Below are positions 37,113 through 45,702 of a stretch of 64,000 bases of DNA, one piece after another. How positions within the stretch are numbered: the stretch's first letter is position 1; every line of letters starts with the position of its first letter. The stretch spans positions 33,433 to 97,432 of the forward strand of contig JAKSSF010000005.1 of assembly GCA_024403235.1 (NCBI GenBank). Direction: 5' to 3'. Under the pieces are notes generated by a model that saw only the letters and a list, made by a program, of their open reading frames with translations, did no database searches and was not told the origin of the DNA. This DNA is from Lachnospiraceae bacterium. GTDB taxonomy: Bacteria > Bacillota > Clostridia > Lachnospirales > Lachnospiraceae. The translations under genes were made by a program, and so were the position numbers.

Positions 37113-38141
37113 ATGAAACTTAGTGTCATTGTGCCGGTTTATAATATGGCAGCAGATGGAAAATTAGAATATTGTCTGGATTCCTTGGTAAATCAAACCA
37201 TTTCTGACTATGAAATTATTGCAGTGGACGATTGCTCTACGGATAATTCCTTTGCAATTTTACAGCGTTATGAAAAAGACTATCCGGAAAAAGTGAAAGC
37301 TATTCACTCTCCGGAAAACAAACGTCAGGGTGGGGCCAAAAATATTGGCTTAAAACTGGCCACAGGGGAATGGATTGGCTTTATTGACAGTGACGACTGG
37401 ATTACTCCGGACATGTATGAAAAACTAATCCAAAAGGCCGAAGAAACCGGTGCTGATTTGGTAGGCTGTGATTATTGTCTAACAGAAGAGCATTCCTTCA
37501 AAGTAGGAAAAAATGTGCCCAATAATAAAAAAGAGCAGGCTGGTGTTTTAGACCATGAGAAACGAAAAAGCCTGATTTTAGATGGGGGCAGCCTGGTTGT
37601 GAAAATTTATAAAAGAGAGCGTATCTTAGCGCAACAGTTGTTTTTCCCGGAGCATATTTTTTATGAAGATAATGCCCTTGGAAATTCCTATATTATTTTG
37701 GCTAACCATTTTGAATATATTGAAGAGCCAATGTATTATTACTATCAGCATCAGGCATCTACAGTTCATACTATTTCTGTAGAGCGTTGTCAGGATCGTA
37801 TGGCAGCAGCCAGGGAAATGATAGCTCAGGCGAAAAAATTTGACTATTATGAGGAATTTCATCCGGAACTGGAGTACAGTTTTACGGTGCTGTTTTTTGT
37901 GAATACTTTGTTCACTTATTTGGCTGGAAACAATAAAGTTCGGTATTCTTTTGTGAAAAAAATGGGAGAGGAAATGAAACAGTATTTTCCTACCTTCCAA
38001 AGCAATCCCTATTATTTGGAAAGAACTCATGATGAAGAGAAAAAGTTGATTAAGATGCAGCAAAAAAGCACCTTACTATTTTTACTTTACTATAAGCTTT
38101 TGTGGTTCTATCGCATCAAAATTCGTGGGGTAAAACGCTAA
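37113..38141 (+). CDS. Glycosyltransferase family 2
   Basis: A 342-residue transferase located between pseC and pseF. LSVIVPVYNMAADGKLEYC, VDDCSTDNSF and the metal motif FIDSDDWI are canonical. The C-terminal 120 residues are basic and helical, as in the transferase at 33641, and the two may be related. The start follows TAAGGAA. A small GC-rich hairpin (ACGGG/CCCGT) lies just before the ribosome binding site. Specificity is unknown, but co-location suggests it acts on the pseudaminic-acid-bearing glycan. Confidence 0.88.
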   Translation: MKLSVIVPVYNMAADGKLEYCLDSLVNQTISDYEIIAVDDCSTDNSFAILQRYEKDYPEKVKAIHSPENKRQGGAKNIGLKLATGEWIGFIDSDDWITPDMYEKLIQKAEETGADLVGCDYCLTEEHSFKVGKNVPNNKKEQAGVLDHEKRKSLILDGGSLVVKIYKRERILAQQLFFPEHIFYEDNALGNSYIILANHFEYIEEPMYYYYQHQASTVHTISVERCQDRMAAAREMIAQAKKFDYYEEFHPELEYSFTVLFFVNTLFTYLAGNNKVRYSFVKKMGEEMKQYFPTFQSNPYYLERTHDEEKKLIKMQQKSTLLFLLYYKLLWFYRIKIRGVKR

Positions 38142-38187
38142 ATCAAAATTATCTGAGTACCCTACAACAGTAGAAAGAGGAATGAAA

Positions 38188-38883
38188 ATGAAAGCACTAG
38201 CGGTGATTACAGCCAGAGGCGGCAGTAAACGAATACCGGGGAAAAATAAAAAAGAGTTTTTGGGAAAACCTATTTTGGTGTATTCCATTGAGGCTGCATT
38301 ACAATCTAATTTGTTTGATGAGGTAATGGTTTCCACCGATGATGAGGAGATTGCAGCCATTGCTATGAAAGCAGGGGCCAAGGTGCCCTTTATGAGAAGT
38401 GCCCAAAATGCTAACGATTATGCCACTACCGATGAAGTGCTGTTGGAGGTTTTGGAAGAATATGAGAAACGGGGACAAACCTTTGACTACTTGGTTTGTT
38501 TATATCCCACAGCTCCCTTTGTAACACCGGAGAAACTGCAAAAGGCTTTGGAACTTTTGGTAGAGAATAAGGCTGCAGGGGCTATGCCGGTGGTAGATTT
38601 TTCTTTCCCACCCCAACGAGGTATGTCTATCGGAGAGGATAAGAAACTGCGCTACTGTTATCCGGAAAATGCCCTAAAGCGTTCCCAGGATTTGGAAAAA
38701 ATGTATCACGATTGTGGTCAGTTTTATGCCTATGAGGTAAAGCGTTTCCGGGAAACCAAAGGAAACCTGGAGGAAGGCTATTTGCCTATTGTGGTATCAG
38801 AATTGGAAGTGCAGGATATTGATACCCTGACAGATTGGAAGCTGGCAGAGCTGAAATATCGTTTGTGGAAAGAGCAGATTTAA
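38188..38883 (+). CDS. pseF: CMP-pseudaminic acid synthetase (PseF)
   Basis: I prefer ATG 38188, six bases after AGAGGA, over the ATG at 38182 that abuts it. The 231-residue cytidylyltransferase activates pseudaminic acid with CTP. ITARGGSKRIPGKNKK is the CTP-binding loop; VSTDDEEIAA and LYPTAPFVTP follow, as in NeuA/PseF. Length fits PseF (about 230). It lies between a GT2 gene and an ATP-grasp gene. Confidence 0.94.
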   Translation: MKALAVITARGGSKRIPGKNKKEFLGKPILVYSIEAALQSNLFDEVMVSTDDEEIAAIAMKAGAKVPFMRSAQNANDYATTDEVLLEVLEEYEKRGQTFDYLVCLYPTAPFVTPEKLQKALELLVENKAAGAMPVVDFSFPPQRGMSIGEDKKLRYCYPENALKRSQDLEKMYHDCGQFYAYEVKRFRETKGNLEEGYLPIVVSELEVQDIDTLTDWKLAELKYRLWKEQI

Positions 38884-38913
38884 TCATCGAAGAAAAATGC
38901 CGAAGGAGAGCCT

Positions 38914-40107
38914 ATGAGAGCTGCTATCATTGGAGCAAGTGAAGAAGCCATTCATACCATTGAAATTGCAAAAAAACATCATATTGAGATAGTGGCGCTG
39001 GATGGCAATCCAAAGGCCAAAGGATTAATCTTTGCAGATATTCCGAAGGTGGTGGATATCTCCCGGGAAGAAGAAACCATTCAGGCGGTGAAAGAAGCAC
39101 AGGTGGATTGTGTTTTGACGGTGCCAATTGGTCGGTTTTTAACCACCATTGGAGCAGTCAACGATGCCTTGCATTTGCCTGGAATCAGTAAGCAAATGGC
39201 GGTAGGTTGTACCGATAAATATACTTTTCATATCAAACTGCAGGGAAAAGGGCTTCGTCCCTGTCACTGCTTTTTGATAGAACAGGATGGCACAAAAGAA
39301 AAAGAACAGCAAGTCATAGAGAAAAGTAAAACAGTATCTTATCCGGCTATCTTAAAGCCTCGTTATGGTTCCGGAAGCCGCGGAATTTATTCCCTGGAGA
39401 AGAAAGAAGAATTCCCAGGGGTTTTGTCGGAAATTGGAGAAGAAAGTTATATTTTAGAAGAATTGATTCCCGGTCAGGAATATGGGGTGGATATGGCTGT
39501 GACCCAAAACAAGACCTATTTTATTTTGCTTCGAGCCAAAGAAAATACCCCGCTCCCAGCCAGACAGGCAGTATCTTACCGGGCAGTCATGCCGGACCAA
39601 CCTGTCTATCAGGAAATCAAAGCTTATATGGAGCAGGTAATAGAGTGCTTAGGCTTACAGGACTGTTTACTTCACGGAGACATTATGTACGGAGAAAAGG
39701 GACCCTTTGCCATTGAAGTATCCGCCAGACCTTCGGGCCATAATTTACACAATTTATTTACCCCTTTATGTACCGGTATTGATCCGGCAGAAAGTTATCT
39801 TTTGTATCGTATGACAGGAGAAGAAAAGTTCCAGCCCGGAGAAACCAAAGACTACATGATCCACTATTTTGATATGGAGGGTATGGTCCGGCAGATTCCT
39901 TCCAAGGAACAGGTAAATGCCCTATTTGAGGGAAGGCTATTGCAATGGAATTGTCAGATTCAAGCGGGAGACCATTTGGGTCCCGTTGTGGATGGCCATT
40001 CTCTTATGGGACGCGGCTTTTTTATCTTAGATGTGCATGAAAAAAGTGCTACCCAGATTGCAGACTGGATAGCACAGTTAAAACGATTATTTATTGAGGG
40101 AGAGTAG
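38914..40107 (+). CDS. ATP-grasp ligase-like protein in the pseudaminic acid locus
   Basis: A 397-residue ATP-grasp enzyme. The N-terminal preATP-grasp domain begins MRAAIIGASEEAIHTIEIA. The ATP-binding lysines are in YPAILKPRYGSGSRGI, followed by EELIPGQEYGVDMAV; metal ligands are in LHGDIMYG and FAIEVSARPSGHNLH. Such enzymes make an acyl-phosphate and join it to an amine or similar nucleophile. The 3' end overlaps the convergent pseG by 21 bases. It lies where PseH might be expected, so N-acylation of the sugar is one possibility, but the substrate is unknown. Confidence 0.85.
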   Translation: MRAAIIGASEEAIHTIEIAKKHHIEIVALDGNPKAKGLIFADIPKVVDISREEETIQAVKEAQVDCVLTVPIGRFLTTIGAVNDALHLPGISKQMAVGCTDKYTFHIKLQGKGLRPCHCFLIEQDGTKEKEQQVIEKSKTVSYPAILKPRYGSGSRGIYSLEKKEEFPGVLSEIGEESYILEELIPGQEYGVDMAVTQNKTYFILLRAKENTPLPARQAVSYRAVMPDQPVYQEIKAYMEQVIECLGLQDCLLHGDIMYGEKGPFAIEVSARPSGHNLHNLFTPLCTGIDPAESYLLYRMTGEEKFQPGETKDYMIHYFDMEGMVRQIPSKEQVNALFEGRLLQWNCQIQAGDHLGPVVDGHSLMGRGFFILDVHEKSATQIADWIAQLKRLFIEGE

Positions 40108-41181
40108 CGCCCTGGCAATACGCTTTGCCCCTAACCCGTCTATATGGCTATGCATCTTTTGGTGCATAGTCTTTCTTTTTTCATAGGAATTCTCCTGAGC
40201 CATTTCCTGTAAAATCTGTACCATTTGGGAAAGCACCTGCTGTTTTTCACTACGAATGTCTCCCAAATAAGGAATACAATCAATTTCCGCAAGCTGTGTT
40301 GCAGTAGGCAGTTGGTTATCTGCCAAGGTAAAGCTATAGCTTGCCACACCAGTAGCACAAAGTTCGTAAAGGGTGGTACCTGCAGCGGAAAAAGCCAGGT
40401 CACATGCTTTCATAAGAGCAGCCATCTGGGTAACATTTTGATGCAGTACCAGAGTAGAATATTTTTTTGCCAACTCCATAAGAATGTCTCCGGTGGTAAA
40501 AAAGCTCCCTACCAAAAGATGGATCGTAAGTGTTGGAAACATCGGTAAAACAGTGGCTAAAAAGTCTTCACAAAAGTTCAATGGATCACTTCCGCCGGTG
40601 GAGAAAAACAAAGCAGTACAGTCTTGCCTTACGCTTTCTTCTGTTTCTGTAGAGGATACAGTAGAAGCTGCAAATTGGGGCCGTAAAGGGGTGTATTGTT
40701 CTCCCAATAGGCAAATCCCGGGATTGTGGTAAAAGTCTGTATATTCCGCCCTACGGTCCGCTGGAATCACATCGTAGTTGATCAGTAAATCTACTTTTGG
40801 ATCAAATTGTCGCAAGTCATCTAAATAGACCAACTTCGCATGGTCTTTTAAGGCTTGGAAATAGTTCTGGGTCACAAAATAAGAGTCCACCACCAAAAGC
40901 GGAATAGAGCCGCAATCTTTCTTGCCAGAGAGAAGTACCTTCGCCATTTCGGGAACCTCCTCCATAGGACTTGTCAAGGATCCTGTAGAAAGCAGCTGAT
41001 AAGGGAAAGAAGAGTCCTCTTGCTCTAAGTAAGGGATACTTTCCGAATCGGAAAGCAGAAAGCAAACCCTTGCGCCATCTTCTACCAATGCAGTAGCAAT
41101 GGATTTACAACGCATCATATGACCGGAGGCTATGGTTTGATTGGCATCAACACGAAAATATACTATTGAATCAGTTCCCAT
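40087..41181 (-). CDS. pseG: UDP-sugar hydrolase PseG
   Basis: A 364-residue GT-B-like hydrolase that removes UDP from the diacetamido-trideoxy-altrose intermediate. The N-terminal IVYFRVDANQTIASGHMMRC is the PseG signature and contains the catalytic His. The second domain has FSTGGSDPLN and AAGTTLYELCATG. It is somewhat longer than Campylobacter PseG (274) but too short to contain a fused PseH domain, and no GNAT motif is seen in the tail. The start overlaps the end of pseI by 19 bases. Confidence 0.92.
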   Translation of the reverse strand: MGTDSIVYFRVDANQTIASGHMMRCKSIATALVEDGARVCFLLSDSESIPYLEQEDSSFPYQLLSTGSLTSPMEEVPEMAKVLLSGKKDCGSIPLLVVDSYFVTQNYFQALKDHAKLVYLDDLRQFDPKVDLLINYDVIPADRRAEYTDFYHNPGICLLGEQYTPLRPQFAASTVSSTETEESVRQDCTALFFSTGGSDPLNFCEDFLATVLPMFPTLTIHLLVGSFFTTGDILMELAKKYSTLVLHQNVTQMAALMKACDLAFSAAGTTLYELCATGVASYSFTLADNQLPTATQLAEIDCIPYLGDIRSEKQQVLSQMVQILQEMAQENSYEKRKTMHQKMHSHIDGLGAKRIARALLSLNK

Positions 41182-42215
41182 GCTAAGGGAGTTCCTTTCT
41201 TCAAATCTTTGCAGGCAGTTTTGCCCAACACTTCTTCGTAGTACATAGTATGGAGCCCGTTACCGGGACGAATAGAACGGATATTTTCCGGAGTAAGGAC
41301 TTCCCCTTTTGCAATATCCTTTACCACAAATAAAGAGCGGGAGCCTTCATGCTCTAATTTCTGGGTATCGGTTAGTACATACTCTGAACTGCCAAGGGCT
41401 TTTTCCATAATACGGATTTGCTGCACCATTTCTGCAAATTCTGCTGGTTCCATAGAAAAAGCACCATCCGGACCACCGTCAGATCGCTTTAAGGTCAAAT
41501 GTTTTTCTACCATTTTGGTGCCCAGAGCTACAGAGCCTGCAGACACAATGGTACCTAAGGTATGGTCCGAAATACCTACCAAACAGTCATAGGTTTTGGC
41601 TAAGGTAGGAATCACATTTAAGTTTACTGCCTCATAGGGAGTGGGATAAGAAGAAACACATTTTAATAAAATGATTTCTTCGTTGCCTTCTTCTTTGCAG
41701 ACTGCCAAAGCTCTTTCAATATCTTCCGGATAGGCAATGCCGGTAGCAAATATGATTGGTTTATGGAGTTTCGCAATCTTACGAATCAAAGGAATATCAT
41801 TGATTTCATAAGAAGCAATTTTGTAAGCCGGCACCTTCATTTCTTCCAAAAAATCTACAGAAGTAAAATCAAAGGGAGAAGAAAAGCATTCTAAACCAAG
41901 CTTTGTGGCTTCTTCCATCAGCTTTGGCTGCCATTCCCAAGGGGTATAGGCCTGCTGGTATAATTTATATAAAGTAGTTCCATCCCAAATCGTACCCTGG
42001 GTAATTTGGAAACAAGGGTCATCGCAATCGATGGTAATGGTATCTGCTGTATAGGTTTGCAGTTTTACGGCATCTGCACCGGCTTCTTTTGCTGCATGCA
42101 AGATTTCTAAAGCCCGTCCATAGTCTTGATTATGATTGGCAGAAATCTCTGCCACAATAAATACAGGAGAAGTTTGACTGATGGTGCGTTTTCCGATTTG
42201 AAATTCTTTTTTCAT
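41163..42215 (-). CDS. pseI: Pseudaminic acid synthase PseI
   Basis: A 350-residue NeuB-family enzyme condensing the hydrolysed sugar with phosphoenolpyruvate. FIVAEISANHNQDYGRAL starts the TIM barrel, and ISDHTLGTIVS with EKHLTLKRSDGGPDGAFS are the PEP and metal-binding blocks. The last 60 residues are the SAF/antifreeze-like domain (SRSLFVVKDIAKGEVL, SIRPGNGL). GGAG precedes the ATG. It is second in a minus-strand operon between the decarboxylase-like gene and pseG. Confidence 0.95.
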   Translation of the reverse strand: MKKEFQIGKRTISQTSPVFIVAEISANHNQDYGRALEILHAAKEAGADAVKLQTYTADTITIDCDDPCFQITQGTIWDGTTLYKLYQQAYTPWEWQPKLMEEATKLGLECFSSPFDFTSVDFLEEMKVPAYKIASYEINDIPLIRKIAKLHKPIIFATGIAYPEDIERALAVCKEEGNEEIILLKCVSSYPTPYEAVNLNVIPTLAKTYDCLVGISDHTLGTIVSAGSVALGTKMVEKHLTLKRSDGGPDGAFSMEPAEFAEMVQQIRIMEKALGSSEYVLTDTQKLEHEGSRSLFVVKDIAKGEVLTPENIRSIRPGNGLHTMYYEEVLGKTACKDLKKGTPLAWELIQ

Positions 42216-42249
42216 GCTGTACTCCGTTCAAAAGATTTTGAAAAATACT

Positions 42250-43449
42250 TTACCAATAATTCTTTGCCAGGTATTCTTCATTGGTCCAAGGTTCTCTGGC
42301 AGTAAAAATAGAGCCGTCTTCTTTTTCAATATACACGGCAGGAAAATAATGAATAAACAAAGGAGTAAGACAAATCGTATATCCACCGGCAGTATCATAA
42401 ATCACGCGGTCTCCGGGAATTAACTGAGGTCCGTTTATTTCTTCAAATAATCGGTCATACTCCATACAGGTAGCACCACAAATCCATTGACTGGGCAAAG
42501 TTTTTCTGGCTGCAGGATCAGAACTGTATTCCATATGATGGGGATATACATGTCTGGTGACCTGGGGGTTTAAGTTTACACGACTGCCGTCCGTTACCAC
42601 AAAGGTATGGTTGCGAATCTCTTTGGTATCGATAACAGAGGTTTCAAAGGTAGTTGCTCTGGAAATCAAGGACACTCCCGGTTCTGCAATGATGGTTGTT
42701 TTTTTCGGATCGAACTGGGTTTTTAACACCTTGCAGATTTCAGCAAAATAGTCCGGATAAGAAGGCTTGTCCGCTCTACCACCAAAATAACCGCCTCCCA
42801 TATCCACATAGGCTAAATCCAATCCGTATTCCTTTGCCAGGTTACAAGCCACCTGGGCCAGAGCACCATATACGGTTACAGTTCTGGATTGGGTAGAAGA
42901 GTGGAGGTGAAAGCCTGCTAAGGTTACATTGGGCAGGGCCTGAATCCTGGCGATAGCAGCGCCTAAATGGCCGTTTTCATAGCAATACCCAAAGCGCCCC
43001 CCTTCTTCCTCCACTAACTGTTCTGTAGGACAAAGGCTGGCAATATCACAATTGACCCGGAGCCCCACAGAAAACTGCTTGGAAGGGTTTTCCTTGCTAA
43101 ATACTTCCAACCAGTCCAATTCGTAGTTGGAGTCCATATTTAAGATAGCACCGTCTATAAGTACCTGTTGAAAAATGGCTTTATCCTTGATGGGACCATT
43201 ATAAATCATATGCTGTTTGGCATATCCCAGGCGCTGACATAACAAATATTCCTGGTCGGAAACCACCTCTCCATAAAACCCTGCTTCCTTCAGATGGTTC
43301 AGTAACCAGGGCAGAGAATTGGTTTTTACAGAATACCCCATAATATAATTCTTCCCCCAATGCTTTTCCAGGGAAGATTGTAATAGTCCAATATCGTAAG
43401 CAAGATCCTTTTCCTTGATACGGTAAAAGGGAGTTTGTAATTTTTCCAT
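42250..43449 (-). CDS. PLP-dependent decarboxylase, alanine-racemase fold (LysA-like)
   Basis: The start ATG at 43449 follows GGAG by eight bases; the frame opens 24 codons earlier without a site. The 399-residue protein is a fold-type III PLP enzyme: the PLP lysine is in YSVKTNS, the glycine loop VDMGGGYFGG, EPGVSLISRA replaces the usual EPGR, and GATCMEYDRLF carries the catalytic cysteine of the GPxC motif. It resembles diaminopimelate and carboxynorspermidine decarboxylases. It leads an operon with pseI and pseG, 34 bases upstream of pseI, so its product may modify or supply part of the sugar. Confidence 0.85.
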   Translation of the reverse strand: MEKLQTPFYRIKEKDLAYDIGLLQSSLEKHWGKNYIMGYSVKTNSLPWLLNHLKEAGFYGEVVSDQEYLLCQRLGYAKQHMIYNGPIKDKAIFQQVLIDGAILNMDSNYELDWLEVFSKENPSKQFSVGLRVNCDIASLCPTEQLVEEEGGRFGYCYENGHLGAAIARIQALPNVTLAGFHLHSSTQSRTVTVYGALAQVACNLAKEYGLDLAYVDMGGGYFGGRADKPSYPDYFAEICKVLKTQFDPKKTTIIAEPGVSLISRATTFETSVIDTKEIRNHTFVVTDGSRVNLNPQVTRHVYPHHMEYSSDPAARKTLPSQWICGATCMEYDRLFEEINGPQLIPGDRVIYDTAGGYTICLTPLFIHYFPAVYIEKEDGSIFTAREPWTNEEYLAKNYW

Positions 43450-43497
43450 AGATAACTCCAAGATAGAATGTATACTGGTTTTCGTTCTACAAGGGAT

Positions 43498-43526
43498 ATT
43501 ATACACGATATAAGATTGCATTGAAA
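43498..43526 (-). promoter_or_regulatory. Promoter of the decarboxylase-pseI-pseG operon
   Basis: On the minus strand TATAAT (43503-43498) is preceded by TTTCAA (43526-43521) at 17-base spacing, 49 bases upstream of the start codon. The same hexamer pair and spacing precede mbl. Confidence 0.5.
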
Positions 43527-43616
43527 CTAAATTATTTGGTATGATGTGAGAGAAAAGACGCGAAAAAACCGGAATAAAGTAATTTAAAGTCGTAGAAAAA
43601 GGATTGGAAAAGCCAT

Positions 43617-44687
43617 ATGAAAAAAGAACGCATTTATGTATGCCATACCTTTTACCATGTATATATTGCTGTATTAAAAGAATGTGCCTTGCCTCTGGAA
43701 AAGCGGGGGCATGCTACTTTGGTATTAAGTACCATGTCCAATGATTTTGGAAATTTACAGGAACGGGCCAAAAACTGTGGGTTATTTGAGCAGGTAGTAT
43801 TATTCGAAGAAAAAGAAGATACTTTTTTCCCGGAACTGATGAAATATCACAAGGATCGGGGAAATATTTTCTTCAATATGCTAGCCAGAATCCGCTATAC
43901 CAAGCTCTTTGGAAAATTGCAGGAGCCCTATATACCGGTGAATTTTAAAGAGTATCAGGATATTTATGTATTTTGTGATTCAGACCCCATTGGCTATTAT
44001 CTGGCTTATAAAAAAATTAATTATCACGCCTTGGAGGATGGCTTAAACTGCATTAGTTCTTATGATACAGCCCGCTATGATAATCGAGGACATTTTGGGT
44101 TAAAGGCTTACCTGGCTTCTAAAAATCTGATTTTTATCCAAAATGGATATTCCAAATATTGTTTGGATATGGAAGTAAATGACATCTCTATTTTAGCCTA
44201 TCCTTGTCCTAAATATATTGAAAAGTCCAGACGGGAATTGGTAGAAGCAGTACGAGAAGAGGATAAATCCTTGATAGCCACTCTGTTTTTGGAACATTTT
44301 TCTAAATTGGAGGAACAGTTAAAGCAGATTCCGGAAGGAAAAGAAACCCTATTGGTTCTGACGGAGCCCTTATGTGATTTGGAAACCAGAAAACGCATTT
44401 TTTCAGATATAATTGCAACCTATGGGGAAAATCGTACCGTCATTTTAAAACCCCATCCCAGAGATTTGTTGGACTATGAGAACTTTTTCTCAGAGCATAT
44501 CGTGATAGGAGATAAATTCCCTATGGAGGTGATGAACCTGATTCCGGGATTAAAAATCGATCGAATCGTATCGGTGTTTACCATGTTGGATGCTATCGAT
44601 TTTTGTCGGGAAAAAATTTACCTGGGGGAGGATTTTATGGATCAATATGAAGCCCCAGAATTGCACCGGCAAAATGAGTATATTTAA
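43617..44687 (+). CDS. Sialyltransferase-like protein (GT52-type candidate)
   Basis: A 356-residue cytoplasmic protein with a GT-B-like pattern. It starts RIYVCHTFYHVYIAVLKEC, which fits the N-terminus of lipooligosaccharide sialyltransferases and related enzymes, and has LEDGLNCISSYDTARYD, then a phosphate/CMP-side motif VILKPHPRDLLDY with MEVMNL and a Ser-containing region SVFTMLDAI. HPRD in that place is characteristic of GT52 and related CMP-sugar transferases. It stands next to the CMP-pseudaminic acid genes, so I infer it transfers pseudaminic acid. It is divergent from the decarboxylase-pseI-pseG operon. Confidence 0.7.
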   Translation: MKKERIYVCHTFYHVYIAVLKECALPLEKRGHATLVLSTMSNDFGNLQERAKNCGLFEQVVLFEEKEDTFFPELMKYHKDRGNIFFNMLARIRYTKLFGKLQEPYIPVNFKEYQDIYVFCDSDPIGYYLAYKKINYHALEDGLNCISSYDTARYDNRGHFGLKAYLASKNLIFIQNGYSKYCLDMEVNDISILAYPCPKYIEKSRRELVEAVREEDKSLIATLFLEHFSKLEEQLKQIPEGKETLLVLTEPLCDLETRKRIFSDIIATYGENRTVILKPHPRDLLDYENFFSEHIVIGDKFPMEVMNLIPGLKIDRIVSVFTMLDAIDFCREKIYLGEDFMDQYEAPELHRQNEYI

Positions 44688-44752
44688 GGATAAAAAAGTC
44701 GAATTTACAGGATACATCCAAATATAAGAAAAAGTGAAAACGACAGAAAAGG

Positions 44753-44842
44753 AAGATTTTCTTGCAATATGACATGTCATTTCGGCAAAACCAAAATTTT
44801 CTCGTCGGAAAGAAAAGATTTTCTTGCAGGAAATCTTTCCGA
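44753..44842. repeat. Direct and inverted repeats around the start of the DUF1624 gene
   Basis: AAGATTTTCTTGCA occurs at 44753-44766 and again at 44815-44828. A 9-base inverted repeat, TCGGAAAGA (44805-44813) and TCTTTCCGA (44834-44842), encloses the second copy. Both lie within or just before the first 25 codons of the following gene. Confidence 0.6.
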
Positions 44843-45632
44843 TGAAAAAACTACATATCAAAATTCCCGCCCGGTCAAAAACAGAATACCGGAATTGGAT
44901 ATTCTGCGTGGGATTACCCTATTTAGCATGATTTTATTTCACGGAACCTGGGATTTGAACTATATGTACGGAAAGACCATGCCTTGGTATCAGGGAATGC
45001 CAGGCTTTTTCTGGCAGCAAAGTATTTGCTGGAGTTTTATTTTGCTGTCCGGTTTTTGTTGGCAGCTTGGCAGACATCAGTTTAAGCGTGGCCTGGAAGT
45101 TTTTTTGGGTGGAGCCTTGGTGACGGCGGTAACCCTTATTTTTATGCCGGAAAATCGTGTAGTGTTTGGCATATTAACCTGTATAGGACTATCTATGCTG
45201 TTGCTGATTCCCTGTCACAGAACCTTACAAAAAATTCACCCTGTTGTGGGAGCGATAGGTGCCTTTTTACTCTTTGTAAGCACCTATTCGGTTAACAAGG
45301 GATATCTGAATCTTTTCTTTTTCCAGAGGATGGCGTTGCCAAGAAATCTCTATGGAAACTATTTCAGCACTCTGTTGGGTTTTCCTTTCCCAGGCTTTTA
45401 TTCCACCGATTATTTTTCCATTTTGCCTTGGTTTTTCTTATATTTGACAGGGTATTTTCTATATGGAATCAGAACCAGATATGGAAATTCTTTTTCCACA
45501 GAAAAAAACGCACAAAAAAGAGAATCCAGACAAAAACTGTGGATTCCCTTTATTTTTCTTGGAAAACATTCCTTACTGATTTATTTATTACATCAGCCTC
45601 TATTATATTTTCTGATGGAACTTATTTTTTGA
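44769..45632 (+). CDS. DUF1624/HGSNAT-like membrane acetyltransferase
   Basis: A 287-residue membrane protein. The family block IPELDILRGITLFSMILFHG begins at about residue 40, and about seven helices follow, with LLSGFCWQLG and GFPFPGFYSTDYFSILPW. Related proteins acetylate sugars across membranes (heparan-alpha-glucosaminide N-acetyltransferase). The first 40 residues look unlike the family and are rich in repeats, so the true start could be later, but no other ATG exists and AAAAGGAAG lies 13 bases upstream of this one. It may acetylate the surface glycan. Confidence 0.78.
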   Translation: MTCHFGKTKIFSSERKDFLAGNLSDEKTTYQNSRPVKNRIPELDILRGITLFSMILFHGTWDLNYMYGKTMPWYQGMPGFFWQQSICWSFILLSGFCWQLGRHQFKRGLEVFLGGALVTAVTLIFMPENRVVFGILTCIGLSMLLLIPCHRTLQKIHPVVGAIGAFLLFVSTYSVNKGYLNLFFFQRMALPRNLYGNYFSTLLGFPFPGFYSTDYFSILPWFFLYLTGYFLYGIRTRYGNSFSTEKNAQKRESRQKLWIPFIFLGKHSLLIYLLHQPLLYFLMELIF

Positions 45633-45702
45633 TGGATATTAGTTCCTGACAGAGCTTATTCAAGCGAATGGTATCTGCTATCAGATGCCTTATAAAGAAA
45701 GT

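Noticed and set aside
40087..41181. PseG-PseH fusion explaining the missing acetyltransferase
   Set aside because: The protein is 364 residues and shows no acetyl-CoA-binding GNAT motif; fused forms are about 500 residues.
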